DNA of 64,000 bases from Ursus arctos (GCF_023065955.2 NW_026623008.1:1989001-2053000), one strand, 5' to 3'; positions 32,901 to 47,800 are shown, numbered from the stretch's first letter. Notes: generated by a model from the letters alone, not told the origin. A program made the numbers and translations.

Positions 32901-35900
32901 CCCTCCCACCCCGCCTCTGCCCACTGGACTGAGGCCACGGCCAGAGCTGCTGGGGCAGGCCCGCTCCACGGCCATCCTCCTGTGTCCAGCGTCAGAGTGA
33001 CATTGGACACCAGCCCGGGGGAGGCCGGGTGGGAGCAGCCAGGGGCGCAGGCCCAGCCCGTGAGCGAGACACCGCTAGTGGGGGGGCACAGCGAGGTCGC
33101 GTGGCTGTGCGGGCAGCAGGTGCTCAAGCAAGGCCCTGGGGCGGAGCACAGCAAGGGGCCACCCCCAGCGGCCCCGCAGCAGCTGCCCACTCACCGCCAC
33201 TCACCCTCACACCCGCAGCCGTCGGTGCTGAGCCGGTAGCCGGCATAGCAGCCACACTCGTACCCGCCGGGGCTGTTGGTGCAGGCCTGCTGGCAGCATG
33301 GGGAGGCTGCACAGTCGTCCACGTCTGTTGGGTACACACCAGGGCCACTGGCACCTGCCTGCATGCATGCCCACCAACACATGTGCCCCGCACGTGTTCA
33401 CACACGTCCACGCAGCACCCTGGCCCCGCAGACACACACACAGGACATGCGCCGCGGCCCCAGGGCCGCCCTGCCTGCTGTGGGGGCCAGATGGGGGGCT
33501 GCAGGGTGGTGGGGATTCCGTCTTGCAGCAGGGTCCCCCCTGAAGAGAACCTTTGCACCTCTCAGGGTTCCAGGTGCTACTCCCAGCAATCGGGGCATTG
33601 AACCAAGTGACCGAGCGGCGGGGTGGGGGGGCTGCTGGGGCTGACGGGGTGCGGGTGCCGGGTGCTCAGCAGGACCCACGCTCGGCCCAGCCCCCAGCCC
33701 AGAGCAGAGCGAGCAGGATGGGGAGCACAGGAGGGAGCTGCCGATTCAGGGCATCAAGCAGACGCACGGGGGGGGGGGGGGCGCAGCGTGCAGGGAACCG
33801 CCGTGTGGACACTGGGGGTGGGGGGCAGCGTGCAGGGAACCACTGCGCACCGATGCACGTCTTCTGGTCCTCGTCCAGCTCATAACCATGGGGGCAGGTG
33901 CAGAGCGGCCCCGCACTGGTGTGGCTGCAGCCATGCGAGCAGCCCCCATTGTTTGCCTCGCAACTGTTCACAATCTCCATCTCGATACCTGCGACGAGAC
34001 CCGCCAGTAGGGATGTGGGATGGGGTCCTGGTGACCCCCTCCCATGGTACTCCCTGACCCCGGCAGCCAGCCTGTAGCCCCCAGGCCCATCTTACTGGGA
34101 AACAGGCTGTACCCAGCTCCTGGGCTGGGTGGGCTCTGGAATGTTCTGCCCCTACTGCCCCCCTCCCCACGACACCCCAGGCCAACCTCAGCCCCCACAC
34201 CCAGCACTGCCCCTGGCTGACAGGACAGCTCTACCCCTTCGCCAGGCCACAGCACGCCAGTGCCTGTGGGGCCTGGGGAACTGCATCGCTGCTCCCAGGT
34301 CTCTCCACACCCCAGGGTCCAGCGCCCGCCCTCTGCCCACTCACGGTAGCACTGCCGGCCGTCAGCGCCCAGCTCGTAGCCGGCGTGGCACAGGCAGGTG
34401 AAGGACCCCCGGGTGTTGAGGCAGCCGTGGGCACACTGGGCCTGCCCTGTGGCACATTCGTCCACATCTGCACGGGAGAGATCGAGGTGGAGGGCTCCGG
34501 ACTGCTGGCCTGGGAGGTGCGGCCCCAGGGTGGGGCTCAGTGTGGAGGGGTCCCACTGGGGGTCAGGGCTCAGACACAGGGCTCCCTCCCCAGGTCGTGT
34601 TCCAAGGCTCTGTGACAGGCAGCCCACCGGAGCGTCCACGTTCCCATCAACAGCACCCAGGGGTAGAACCATGCTCCCTGTCAGGGCGAGGAGGGCACAG
34701 GTCTGGGCCAGCAGCATCGGGCAACGGGGTCCGTCTCTGAACCCACCTGCCTCGGCTGTGCTGCCCCCCCGTCACCAAGCCCGGTCTCGGGCCTGCCACA
34801 GGGGCCTTTCCATGGCTTGCCTCTAGGGGCCTGTGGACACCGGGGGCCATCGTCAGCCTCCCCACCCACAGCACTGGCCATGAGGGCCCAAATCCTGGGG
34901 TCTGATCCCCAACACTGCTTGGGTCACACCCCCTGAGATTCCTTGGGATGAAGCTGGCCCTCGGCCCGCTTCCTGCGGAGCCCTCCAGAGCAGCAGAGCA
35001 AGGGCGCCTCACACCCTCCTTCCTGGTGTCTGTGCCGTGGGGCCCGTACCCCGCAGCACCGCCTCTCGGACCCCCACCTACGACGCCTGGGGAAACAGCC
35101 ACTGCCTGCCCTGGATGCAGCCCGAGGGCGACGGGGGGACGTACAAGACCCCTCCCCAGAGCTGCGTGCACAGGGAGGAGGGGGCCCCCCAAATTCCTGG
35201 GATGGGTAGTAAACACTGTAGGCTGCGCGGCCTGCACCCCGGAAGCCAAGGATGAAGGGGCGTGTCCTAGAAAGCGGCGCCCAGCTGGGATCTGGGATGA
35301 TTCTAAGTGCGCAAGTTTACAAACAACCCACAAAAACATCCAGAAGCCGGCTGCAGAGACAGCCTTGGCGCTCCAGGGATTCTCCCTTCCTTCGCTCCGT
35401 GGCCCCTTCTGTTTCCCTGACGACCACAAACTACTAAGCTAACACAGGAACTCCTGAAAACACAACCTGAGCCCTCCGGCTTCTGCCGAAAGGAGACTCG
35501 CGCTCCTCGAGTGTGTCCCAGTCCCCCCGTCCCCCGCCCAAGGTCGGGTGCAGCAGCGGCTGGGCCCGGGTCCCCCCACAGCTGGCCCCAGGGTGGGGCT
35601 GGCGCACGGGGAAGGCACCTTACCTTCACAGGACCTGCGGTCGGCCGCCAGCAGGAAGCCCGTGTGGCACTCACAGTGGGCGAGGCCGCGGCGCACCTGG
35701 CACGTGTGCATGCAGCCGCCGTTCCGGTCTGCGCACGGGTTTCTCCCTGCGGTCACAGGCCCAGAGGGATGGAGCAAAGGGAAGGCGGCGGGCTCCAGCA
35801 GATCTGGGGTGTCCCAGGCCTCTCATGAGTCCCCCCCAGGCTCGGTGGGGGTCTCCCCTCCCCCAGATGTGGGAGCCCCCAAGACACCCCTGAGAAGTCA

Positions 35901-38805
35901 GGGTGCCCACCAGCTCCTCTAAGCCCTCTCCTACTCAGAGCCAAGCCGCCCTGCAGCCCCCCAGCCCTGCAACCCCATGGCACTCTGACCACCCTGCTCA
36001 GCCCCTCAGGCCCACCCTCACTCCTGGCCTGGGACCCACGAGGCCAGGTGTGGGGAGTACTCTCGGTGCGTGCTGCATCCCAGCACCCCGCCATTTCCAC
36101 ATCTTGGGGCCCCCGAGCCTGCCCCACCATCTCCATCTGCAAAGCTCCTCCTTCCATGACAGGCAGCCCGAGACCCCAGGGCAAGGTGCCAGGTGGGGCC
36201 CAGCCACCCGAGGGCTGGGCCTGGGTCCCACTTGCCCACACAAAGCCCAGGGCAGGCATTAGAACTGAGAACCATGCAGGATGCCCTTTCTTGTCATCCC
36301 CCACATTCCCCATCCAGGACTTCCTGCCCCCAACAGATGCGTGATCCCAGAGCACAGCCTAAGGGGCTTCCTTCCCCACACCCCCCGGGGGCTGGACGAT
36401 GCTCCCACCACCTCCGGGCAGCCAAGGGGCCCTGCCTCCCCCGAGCCCCACTTCCAGCCCCAGCGGCCAAGCAGGGAGGCGAGTCCAGTATCTGTCCCAG
36501 CAGTAGCCCTGGGCTCAGGCTTTGGGGTCCGTGGGTGGGCCTGTGGGTCTGTGGAGTACGGGAGTCCTGGTGGGGGTCCCAGCCCCAGTGCCCCTCACCC
36601 GAGGGCTGGCAGCACACTCACGGACACAGCGCTTCCCGTCCTCCTGGAGCTGGAACTCGGGGCGACACTGGCAGCGGAGCTGGGTTGCCGTAAGCTGGAC
36701 GCACTGATGCTGGCAGCCGCCGTTGCCCACGGCACAGGACTGTATGGCTGGGGACACAGACAGGAGCTGTGGACACAGCCCCGGAGGATGACCCAGCCGA
36801 GGGGCCTACCTCCTGCAGAAACCCTCCAGGACCCTCTGTGGCCCTCTTCCTGTCCGTCTCTGTCCCAGAAGCAGGGACTCGGAGAGGGGACACTGTTCCT
36901 ACAGTGCTCACAGGCCGGGCTTCGCTTCTCAGCCCATACACAGGGTACACAGACCACGATCCACTTCTGGATCCTTGTCCCCAGACTGCCTGAGGACCGG
37001 GTGTAGACAGGCACTCCAGAGCCACCCCGCATCACCCAGCACGGAATGCAACACACGGGGCCCTGCTGAGAGCCAGCACGTCCGGAGCCCAGAGGCCAAG
37101 CAGACTGGGAGGCTCCCGGAGGAGGCGGCAGGCCAGCTGTGGGCGGTGGGGGCCCAGACATTTCCACTCTCCCGTCGGGCCAGGCCAGTGTGGGCGCGGG
37201 GCTGCCACGGAGGTCACCGTGGCCCAGAGGCCTGGCCTCCAGCTCCTGGTGGAGCAGGCCAGCTCCTGCTGACCCTCGGCGGTTTGTGTGGGAGCAGGAG
37301 CCGCGGGCCTGGTGGCACCGAGTGGCAGCCACGGCATCCACACACGCTAGGCACGTGGCCTCGGGGCTCTGAGGACGCTAGGACCACGCTGATGCCAGAA
37401 GCAGGGCCCTTCAAGGCAAGCATGTTCGAGAAATCCAAAACACAGCACTCGTGGGAGGACCCAGTGTCCTCACCTGAGGCATAGGGCTGGGAGCCCCTGC
37501 CGAGGGTCCCGGCCCAAGGGGGTTGCGCCCAGGGAGGACACGAGGGTGGCAGTGACGGCTCTGTCTCCTGGCTGCACCTGCCACGTGCGCAGCGGAGCGG
37601 CAGAGACACGAGGCCTGGGCCCAACCACGGCCGGCCAGGCTGCCCCCGTCTGCTGTCCCCTCAGCAATGAACCCCCTTCCCCACCCAGCCACCCCAACTC
37701 TGCTTTGATCCCCCAAGGCCCCGCCTGCCCCACCTGCCACGCTACGCTTCAGCCACCACTGTCACTCAGACGTTTCCGAGTAGGACCTGAGCCCCCCGCC
37801 CCAGTCCTGGGGCTGTTCGTGTTCATGACTCCAACTGCACCCCTGCTTGAGACTCGTAATGGGGACCAGGAGCCCCTCCTGACAGGGTGGGACGGGCACA
37901 CAGACAGCGGTCCTGGAGCCCGGGGCAGGGGGGCCGGCAGGACAGGCCCCACGGCCACCAGGAGGACCCAGGGAGCTGTGGCAGGGCGGGCAAGGAGCCC
38001 CTCCTGCCAGGCAGAGCCCCCAGGTCAGGCCCAGGGACAATTAGGCACAGCGCCCGCGGCAGCAGGCAGGGGAGAAATCACCGGCGGGGGGACAGGCAGA
38101 GGGAGCCCGGGCTCCGGTCTCCTGCCACTCGGCCGCACGGTCCTGAGGTCCCAGATGCTCCCCAGCTGTGTGCATGAGGGAGCCAAGCCCAGCGTCCTGT
38201 GCCACGGGTTCCCGGAAAGCTCAGCGAGCAGATTCTTCTCAGCACTGGGCTGTCAGCTCGGGGAGGGGCCGGCTTTGGCGTGGTCAGTGCCCAGAGCTGG
38301 TGGGGACGTTTCCAGGCCCCTCGGGTCACTGCACAGTCCGGCCATGGAATCCACGTCCCAGCCTGGACGCTCCCGCAAATCAGGACCGCGCTCCGACCTG
38401 AGGCAAAGCTGAGAGCCCGGCAGAAACTGGGAGGTTCTGGGGCGAGTGCTCGTGTCCCTCCCAGAGTCACAGGCGAACCCCTAAAACCGAACCCCCGACA
38501 TGACTGTGCTCGGAGACAGGGCTTTCATGGAGGAACTTAAAGTTATGTGAGGTCATAAAGGTGCGGCCCCGACCCGACAGAATTGGCGTCCTTGTAAGAA
38601 GAGACGTGAGATCTCTGTCTCTCTGTGTCTCTCCCTCCAGCACAGGAGGCCACGGGGAGAAGGGCCACCAGGAAGGGGCCCCCACCAGGAACCACTGGTG
38701 GGCACCACGATCTGGAGCTTCCCACCTCCAGAGTGGCGAGAAAGTAAATTTCTGCTCCTCAAGCCACCCTGTCGCGATGCTTGTTACAGGAGCCTGAGCT
38801 AATAC

Positions 38806-38836
<31 letters not shown>

Positions 38837-41800
38837 GGTTTGCAAGTTCCAGGACACACGGCTGGAACCCTCGCGGTTCCAGGAGCTGGACTGCAACCCC
38901 GCCTTCTGCCGGCAGGGGCCGCCACCACCCAGGAGCCTGGGGTGAGGTGTCCACTCACAAAGGCAACAGGCCCCCGAGCTAACACCCACATCCGTGGGGG
39001 GGGAGGGGGGCTCTGCCTGTGCCCCCACCCCCAGGGGCTCTGCTCGTGCAGGCACAGGGGGCAGCCCTGAGACCTGGGCGCGGATTTGGAGCTGGAGGCC
39101 AGCATCAGGTGCGTCCGAGTGCCGTGGAGCTGGACGGCTGACTCGGAGTGGCTCTGCTGGCACGGCAAGGGGCTGTGCCCTGGCAGGCCCCCAGCGGGAG
39201 GGCAGGGCTGTCAGCAGCATGCCGAGCCCACCAGCCAAGCCCAGCCCCGTGGTTTCTGGGCGGGCTCGGGGGTGGCTCTGGCTCCCGCTGCCTTCACGGG
39301 GTTTGGTAATTACTGCCCTCGGACTGGCTTGGTTTCGAGGTCCCAAGAGCCTCCCGCCACGTGTGGTCAAAGGCCACCCACACGGTCCTTCCTTCTAGAA
39401 AGTCCTCTGCTGGAGACAGGACCAGCATGGCAGGGCAGAAGGGGAAACTCACTTGGGCTCTGCCCGCCTCATCCCTCCGGGCATGGGTTGCCTGCTCCTC
39501 TGCCTTTGCGTGCTGACCTGCCCCCCACCTCCGGCTGGGGCCCCCTGCTGCAGGCAGCCAAGAGTAATTGAGGCTCTGCAAGTGGCCACCTTCGCCCACG
39601 TGCCAGGGGCTGGACCAGCCTCATCACAGACCACACACCCACCAGCCACCACAGCTCCGAAGTCCCAGCCAGGGAGAGACAGCCACGAGGGGGGGCCCCA
39701 GGACCCAGGCTGTGCCACCGCCTGCCCAGCACCACCCACCTCGAGGTAAAGCTAAGGCAGGAACCGCAGGCTCTGCTGTCGCCCCTGGGTGCACACCCCG
39801 CTGCTGTTCACACAGCCCAGCCCCCGACCCCATCCCTAGCTCCAACCCTCCCTGCCACATGGCCCCATCTGCTCTTGCTTCCCGCTGGGTGACCGCTGCC
39901 CGTGGCTCCCCTGGACTGGACCGTGACCATCCCATCACCCCTGGGTGCTGGCAGGCTGCACTGCAGGGCTCCTGGGCTTGGGCAAAGCCACGACTTCCCA
40001 GGGGCGTCTCAGGGGTGGGGCTGCCCTTCCTGCCGCCGCATCCAGACTCATGGCCCCCTCAGGGCTGGGAAGGCACACGCCTTTCTTGCAGCTGCAGCCC
40101 GCTTCGGGATTTGGGGGGCACTAGAGAACGTTCTCAGAATTGCACGTGCAGCTTCGCAGGGAGGGGTCTGGAGAGGAGCCGGAGAGCTCTACCTTCCCGC
40201 CGCCTGTGGCTTTGGTGCCAGCCCCAGAGGCTGCCAACAGGGCCTCCGGCAGGGCCAGACAGCCTCCCCTCTGAGGGCTAGAAGGCCCTGTGCAGTCCCT
40301 TGCTGCCCCCTCACTGGCAGACCCCCCGGCCTGGTGGGGAAAGAGACTCCCCTGAGGCCCAGGGAAAGGCAGAGCTGGGGAGCCCCTCCTCCATGCTGTG
40401 GGCACCGCAGGGCCCATGGGACTCCCAGGAGAGGGAACCAGGGTAGGGGCTTCCAGCCATTGGTGAAGGGGGGTGGGGAGTGCATGCTGACGCCAGAATC
40501 CTCCCCAAGGGCTGGTGTTGGGATGGGAAGAGTGAGGCGAGTCCAAAAGGCCATAGGGGCAGAGGCCGAGGGGAGGGGGAAGACGGAGACCCCACCTCTG
40601 TCAAGTGGCAGGCCCAGGGCATCCAGGGATATCGTGCTCCCTCACAGAGACCCCCTGGTGTACCGCTTGCCTAAGGGGACAGGGAGAAGCATCCAAATCC
40701 AAGAGCAGGATCCAGAAGGGACCTCGGGGCAGGTGTCCTGCTGGCTCAGAGCGCACGGCCGCACAGAGGAGGTGGGGAAACCAGCGCCAGGTGCTCCAGC
40801 ACCCAGCGGCGGGTATCCGTGGGTTACGAGGTGTCCCGGCAAAGCAAGAACATCACCTGACCAAGCACTCCCAGGCCTACTGCCCCAAGTTGGAAAAGGA
40901 AACCCAGCTCCATGACCTGAGGGTGATAAGCCGGACAAACTAACCCCGGGCCCTGCACCTCCCACCTGAGTCTGGCGGACACCCGGGAAGGCTCCCTGGC
41001 AGTGGAGTGCCCCACGATGCCGGGCTACTGCTGCTTCTCTGGTGCCCAGGCTAAGTGGGTGGTGCTCGGGGGCCTCGGGCTAATAGCAAAATCCTTCTTG
41101 CAAATTCTCATTTTTAAGAATTGAAACGCTTTTGTGTTTTATTTCCACCAGATCTTCTGCAAAGGAGAGTTGGGGGAAAGCTGTGCATTTCCTGTCCTCT
41201 CCCTGCCTTGGAGGCAAGTTCCACAAGTGTTTCAAGGCCCCACTTGTGTGTTTCAAGCCCCCCCCCCCAAGTGTGCCTCCTTTGAGGACTTCCCGACATC
41301 CCTCAGGGCCCCATGACCTGGCAACATCCTGAGAGATCACAGCACACAGGAACAACGGTCAACTCCCCGGGACTCCTTCTCCACCCCCAACCTCCCAGCT
41401 GCTGGAGGGGAGCGGGCGCCTGGGGCCATTTCCTGCCAGCTGAAAAGTCCCAGGAGAGTGCACAGCACCCCTCCCCCAGAAGAGGATCCCAGCAGGCCCC
41501 AGGGGAGGGGTTCCAGAGCAGCTAGCAGCTGTACCCCAGCTGTGCAGCAGGCCTCACAGCTGCCAGGGGGATGGGGGTTCCGGTACTAACTCCTCCCATA
41601 AGCATCTGCTGCAGCCCTCGGGTGGTCTGAGCGCAGAAGGCGCCCTGCCAATCTCGGACCAGGCCCAGCTCTTCCCTTGTCCTGTACCCGGGAGTCCTGG
41701 AGGAGAGGGGGCCAGGGCCCCACAGTTCCCGAGAACTGGCAGGAAGTCCAGCTCCACCCCACTCAGAGCCCTCGGAGGGTCCAGCAACGCCCTCCACCAG

Positions 41801-44800
41801 GCCCCTACCTGGAAGCCCTCATTCGTGATGTGAAACGCGGGGCCACACCTGCCTACACACCCAAGGCTGCCAGTGCAGCTGGACGGGTCCCTCAGCCACC
41901 AAAAGGGGTACATTAGCGAGATGGGCAGACACTTCCCTCTGCCTGGGAAGAAGCTCCCTGGAGAACCCTGTCCACTCCAGAAGTTTCTAGCAAAGCCCAG
42001 GTCCCTCCAGGAACGGCAGCTCCCAGTGGACCAAGCCTGACAAATCCGCCCCAATCCCAGACTCCCCTGGGGGACCCAGGCACCGGCCTGCACCCTGGCA
42101 AGCTGTCAGCTCCTAGGAATTTTTGGTACAAAGAAGCCACCAAAAAGAGCCAGATGTGTGCAGGTAAGCGGTGTACGGTGTAGATCTCCTGCTGGGGGTT
42201 ACGATCAAGAAAGAGAGAGAGAAGCTAAACACCAGCGTTGAGGAAACCACGTCCAGCGATGGGGAGGGGCCAGGAGGTGGGCAGCAGCACCGAGAGAGCC
42301 GGAGGCCGCCTGGGGCCCGCCTGGGTGCACGGTGTTGGGGTGCCAGGCAGAGGGACCCTGAGGTCCCAGCAGCCTCCCGCCAGGCTGTGCAGACCACACC
42401 CAGGAGCCCCGGCAGCAGACCCTGAAGAGACCTTCAAAATAAGCAAATGCCACAGATCACGACTTCTGGAGGCCGGAGCCCACGCAGGGAAGGCTCCTGG
42501 GAAGAGCTCCAGCATAGCAAGGGGATGGGCTGGGGGAAAAGGCAAGGCTGAGGGGCGCCCCTCCGAATGTCCCTCAGCCAACAGTGTAAGGCCACTCTTA
42601 GAGGCCACCACCTGTTCCCCTGTGGCCAGGAAGGCCAGCATTCATCCTGTCCGTTCCCCCCTCAGCAGTGGGCACTCCTGCCGTCCAACACCGCAGTGAA
42701 GGCCATCATCGGCGGACAGGGAGACCAGAGAGACGGGGAGAGGTGTGTTCCAGCCCCAGGTCCCGCACAGGGGAGCCCATGGCAGGGAGGGGGCAGAGGG
42801 CACCAGGCCCAGCCCAGCCCACCGTGGGCCAGCCCCCAGGGACCCCCCTCTCTGGGATGTCCAGGGGGCCTGGGTGAACCAGCAGGCTCCCAGAAGCCCC
42901 CTCCGCAGCCCCCAGCAGACAGCAGCTGGGGGCCGCAACCCGTCAGATTTGCCTGGAAGCACATTACAACACTTCCCACATCTGTTTCCACTTCCCAGCC
43001 CCGAGAAGCCATGGGGCAGCTGCCTCACGCCCTGAGCGGCGCCCGGACATGTGAGAGTGTGTGTGCCCGGAGGGCCCCCCGGAGCTGGCGGGCCGCCCTG
43101 CCACAGAGCAGCAAGCCGTGCAGGAATGAGGCCGCTCGGAGCCCGCCGGGCCCACTCCGTGTCTGCGGGGTGGAAACGAGGGGTGTCCTGCCCCCCAGAG
43201 AACGACCACCACACGGCCTCCCGGACACAGCAGCCCCGTGCCCTCAGCCCCTGTACCCAGAGCCAGCCAAGGGACCAGACCCTGGCCTGCAGACCCTCCA
43301 CCCTCCACGCCCCAGCTCAGCGGGCGCCTGGGGCCGTCCCTCTCTTCCTGGAGACCCTCCGTGCTTGCGGGGACAGCAGGCTGTGGCCAGGACACCTCCA
43401 TCAAGTCCCCACAGAAGAAAGGCCCTGCAGGGGAAGTAGGGGCCAGGGTCCCGCTTCTCAGCCACCTCTTCCCCACCTGCCACAGCCAGGCCCCAGCACT
43501 CCCCAAGGCTGGGTGGGGGCACCTGGGCCCAGGAACCCCAGCTCTGTGGGCCAAGAGTGGCCTCATGCTGGCCCTGCCCCTGCCCTCACCAGCCTCCCTG
43601 CCACCCAGCAAGCACCCACGTCACCCCTGAGTTTGGTCCCCAGGCCTGGGACCCTGCTAACCCACCACCACAGCTTCTGAGAAGGCCCTCTACGTTACGG
43701 TGGCCCAGGGGCTCCTCCCCAAGTCAAGAGAGGCCCCCCAGGAACATGGCCTCAGTATCCCAGGGTCGCAGGGCTCAGCCTCAGCATGGGGGAGCCAGGC
43801 CCTGGGGACCCAGTCTTTCCCTCACATGCTTGGAGGGCGCACTGCCCGTGACAGGCCTCCGAGAGCCCCAAGGAGCTGCACACAGTCCGCAGGACACAGC
43901 CACTGAGCAGACAGGCCCCCTAGCGTCTCCTAGTCCTGGAGCACAGGGAGCCCAACCCCATCCCGGTGGGCACAGCCAGGAGCGTGGGGGCACCGCCGAG
44001 GCCAGGAGCCCAGGCAGGGAGGTGGCATGGGGCCCAGGCAGGGGGCCAGCCACTCCCAGGGCTGCCTGGTGCTTACCCAAGCAGGTCCTGCCGTCCGCAT
44101 GGAGCCGGAATCCAGGCTTGCACTCGCAGAGGTAGGAGCCTGGTGTGTTCACACATCTGTGCTGGCAGCCACCGTTGTGCAACTGGCACTCATCCACGTC
44201 TGGACGGGGACACAGGGCCTAGGGTTACCCGCCAGTACCCACCTGGGCGGGCCCCAGGGACCCCAGCCAGGCCCCCTCCCTGAGGACATGGAACCCCACC
44301 CAGGTGCCCGAGCTCCGAGCTCTGAGCCCACACTTGCCGGAGCAGAGTGGGGAGAAGGCAGGGCCCGTCCCTCACACCTAGCCAGCCTGCTCGGGGGGAA
44401 GAGCCACCATCCCGGGGGTGGCCAGAATGTGGGGCGCGCCGGGGGTCAGACAGAACACAGGGAGCAGTGGTCTGGACAACACGGCGGCTGCAGAGGACAC
44501 TGGGCTGAGGCGGGAAAGGCCCCGCTCCTCATGCCTTTCAAGACTGAACTTGGAGCTAAAGCTCTGTCCCAAAGTCCAGATCCAGAAGTACGCTCGGGAC
44601 GTGCCGGCCGTTTCTCTGGGACCCGTGAGCCCAAAGGGAAAAACCAGCAACTCATGAGATGCCCTTGCCAGGCTTTGGCAGGGAGAGGAGTGTGGAACAA
44701 TGTCCCCCCAAATTCACATCCAGTAAGAGCCTCGGGTGTGGCCTTAAGATGCTGGTGTAATTAGTTATCCGTGCTGGATAAGGGGGGCCCTAAACCCAGC

Positions 44801-47800
44801 GACTAGGGTCCTGATCGAGACACACAGGAGGGCAGAGGTTGGAATGAGGTGGCCACTGCCAAGGAACAAGGGGGGCCACGAGAGGCTGGAAGGACAGGAG
44901 AAGGAGGGGTCCTCCCCTGGAGGTTTCAGAGGGAGCTGCTGCAACCTTGATGTTGAACTTTCAGCCTCCAAAACAGCCCGATAACAAACGTCCATGGTTG
45001 TATTTGTTTTGGTCCCGGGAAACTCGGGTGGTGTCGGCCTGGGTCCCCCGGGGGCCTCCCAACGCCGGGGGACAGACGACCACCAGCAACATCCCCAGGA
45101 CAGGACCTCATGGAGGTCCCAGGCACTCTGCTTCCAGGCGAACACCTCCCAGCTGAGACCACCAACCACCAGGGCCAGACATTCGTGCCCACCAAGCCTC
45201 AGGCCCCAAGGAAAGTGGTGACCAGAGGAGGATGGGGCCAGCCCAGAGGCCCTGCAGAGCCACCCCAGGAGCCCAGCTGAGCACTGTAGAGGCGGGAAGA
45301 CCCTCCCCAGAGCTGGAGGCCCATGGGCCTGCACCCCAAGAGGGCCACCTCCTCCTGCAGGAATGCAGAGGCACGGAGAAGTTGGGGGCTGCCCTCACCT
45401 CTCATCCCTCCCTCCAGACTTCTATCCACCAACCTGGGCCCCCAGGGAGGCTGGGCAACAACGGAGGTGGTAAAAACAGGCTGCTGACACACCAGTGTGC
45501 GAGCTAGCGCGAGGAGGGACACAAATCTCCGGGAAACATGGAGACCGAGGAAGGGAGCCACTGCAGACACGGGGGGGCCCGGGGGCACCAGGCACGGGGA
45601 CCGAAGCCCAGGCCCGGGCCTCGGGCCAGTCCACACTCCTCAGACGCCAGCCTCACCAACGGAGCAGCCAGCTTCCCCAACCACAAAAGCAGGGAGACGG
45701 ACACACGGACGTTCCACTCCAACATCTACAAGCCACGACTCCACCCTCCAGTTCCCACCCGTGCAAATGCCCAGCTTCCATGCTCCCAAACGAAAATGCC
45801 CGCCGTCTGAGCCCACTTGTGAAGGGTGCCAAAGGTGGGGCACAGGCGAGGCTCCCCCGGGCCAGCGCCAGCCCACCAGCTTATGCTTCCCACACACGGG
45901 AACCACGCCACCAGCCCGCGCTCTGAGAATGGACCTGGCACCCCAGAAATGACACCAAACCAGCTCCAGGTGACCAGCTCTGCACACAGGCCAGGTCCAC
46001 TCCAGGGAGACCCCCGGGGCCCTGCCAAGTGCCTAAGAGAGAAGACCAAAGACCCAGGGAGGCTCTCTTCTGCCTGTGGCAGCCTGGAGCTCTCTCAGAA
46101 TGGAGCCAGGTGATTCTCGGGAAGCAGCCTGAAGGCAGAGGTCAAAGGCCCCCAGCAGAACCCCCAAGAGGGTGGGGACAGAGGGACCCAGGGCCCTCCT
46201 GCAGGACAGTCAGCAGGGAGGCGAGTGGATGGAAGGGCAGGGTGGGCAGCACCCACCCACAGGGGCTCAGAGAGGAGGTAAAGATGAGACCGCAGGGAGC
46301 ATAGCCCTGGGCACACAGTAGGTGCTCAGCGAAGCTTTGGGGAAGATGTGCCAGGTATGTGCTGTCTGAGGAGGGTGGATGGCAGCCTCAGTGTCCAGAC
46401 CAGCCCTGCCAGGCATCATTCCGGCCCACTGCTGTGCTCCTGACGCTGGGTGCACAGGCGGGCAGAGACGCTGGCTTCTGGAAACCCTGCTCTCAGCCGG
46501 CAGCTCCACATTCACACTCGGCTCAGTCCAGACCCCCAGAGGGGGGAGAGGCTGGCTCAGGTGGCTGTACACCCCTGAGCGGCTCAGACCCCTGGCTGGG
46601 GGGCCAAGCCCGCCTGGAGGACCACATCCTCCAGCAGCTCCTGGGCAGGTCTGAGCAAGCCGTCCAGGACGGAAGGGGAGCCCCAGACAGCATCAGCCCC
46701 TGGGCCAGCCCGACAGCCCTGTGCGCCGCAAGGATACCGAATGGACAGTCTGGGAAGAAGCACTCGGGGGATGCTGGGGCAGGAGACTGCCATCAGCCAG
46801 CAGGGCCCCTGCAGCTGGGCTGCCCCGACAGCCGGGGCCTCCCACCCACGTGACCAGTTCTTCGGGCCCCCCTGCTGCCCGCAAAGAACATTCAGATTCA
46901 AGTGTCCACACCAGCGGACAGAAATCCTGCTCCCTGCTACGATGCATAGGCCCACGTCTGCAAGCCATCTCCCATGGCGCCCCTCTTGGCAGGGGCAGGC
47001 ACACTGACTGCAGCCCCAAGCTCTCCCCTGGCCCCTGGAGCTGCCCTGCCTGGTGATTGGCAACCTGCCCCTGGCAGGGACAGGATCTGTGAGAGGTGGC
47101 CTGGCAGGTGCAACGACACTCAGCCACCGCGTCCAGCACCACCGCGTGCTGTCAGCCTGTGTGGGGGTCTGGACACAGCGGGCAGCTCAAGGCTGAAGGA
47201 CCTGAGGCCTCCCCCTTCACTCTCTGGGCAAGGGAAGCCTGCTGAAGGGCGGCGGGACATTTGGCCACCCGACCTCCTGCTGGAGCCCCTTCACAGAGGA
47301 GACCGACACTCAGGAAGCAAGCCAGGACCCAGCTCCCTAACCCTGCCTGCCCCACTCCCAAGGCAGCCACGTGGGGGAAGAACAGAGCTGTCCTCAGCCG
47401 GCTCCAGCCACCTAGAGCTGCTGACCCTGTGACTGTGACTGTGGCCGCATCTGTGACCTGAGAGCCACAGGCTCAGTGATCTTCAAGGAGAGTGGGATCA
47501 GCTGAATAACAGCCCTCCAAAGGGTTGCATCCTAATCCCTGGAGGCTTACGAGCAAAAGGGCCATTGCAGGTGGGCTTGTGTTAAGGATCCTGAGGTGGG
47601 CCCTGTGTCATCACCAGGTCCTTAAAGGAGGGGGCAGGAGGTCAGGGAGAAAGAGATGGGAAGACACGGGGCCTCTGGCCAGCCCGGCCTCCTGACTCCC
47701 CCAGTGAGGTCCACTGTGCTCTCTGGGGCTGGATGCCTCCCCGGGGCCTGTCCTGCAGGCCTGCTCTCTCTGGCCGTGCCAACTTGCCTACACGCGGTGC

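Larger units (their letters stand above)
36748..44076 (-). other. MEGF6 intron E2-E3 (7.3 kb)
   Basis: GC-rich intron with an MLT1A-like LTR and a poly-C run near 38.5-38.8 kb. No further EGF-like exon is found on either strand. Confidence 0.55.

Noticed and set aside
40125..40138. GAGAACGTTCTC palindrome as a glucocorticoid response element
   Set aside because: The half-sites lack the required three-base spacer. It is a chance 12-bp palindrome.
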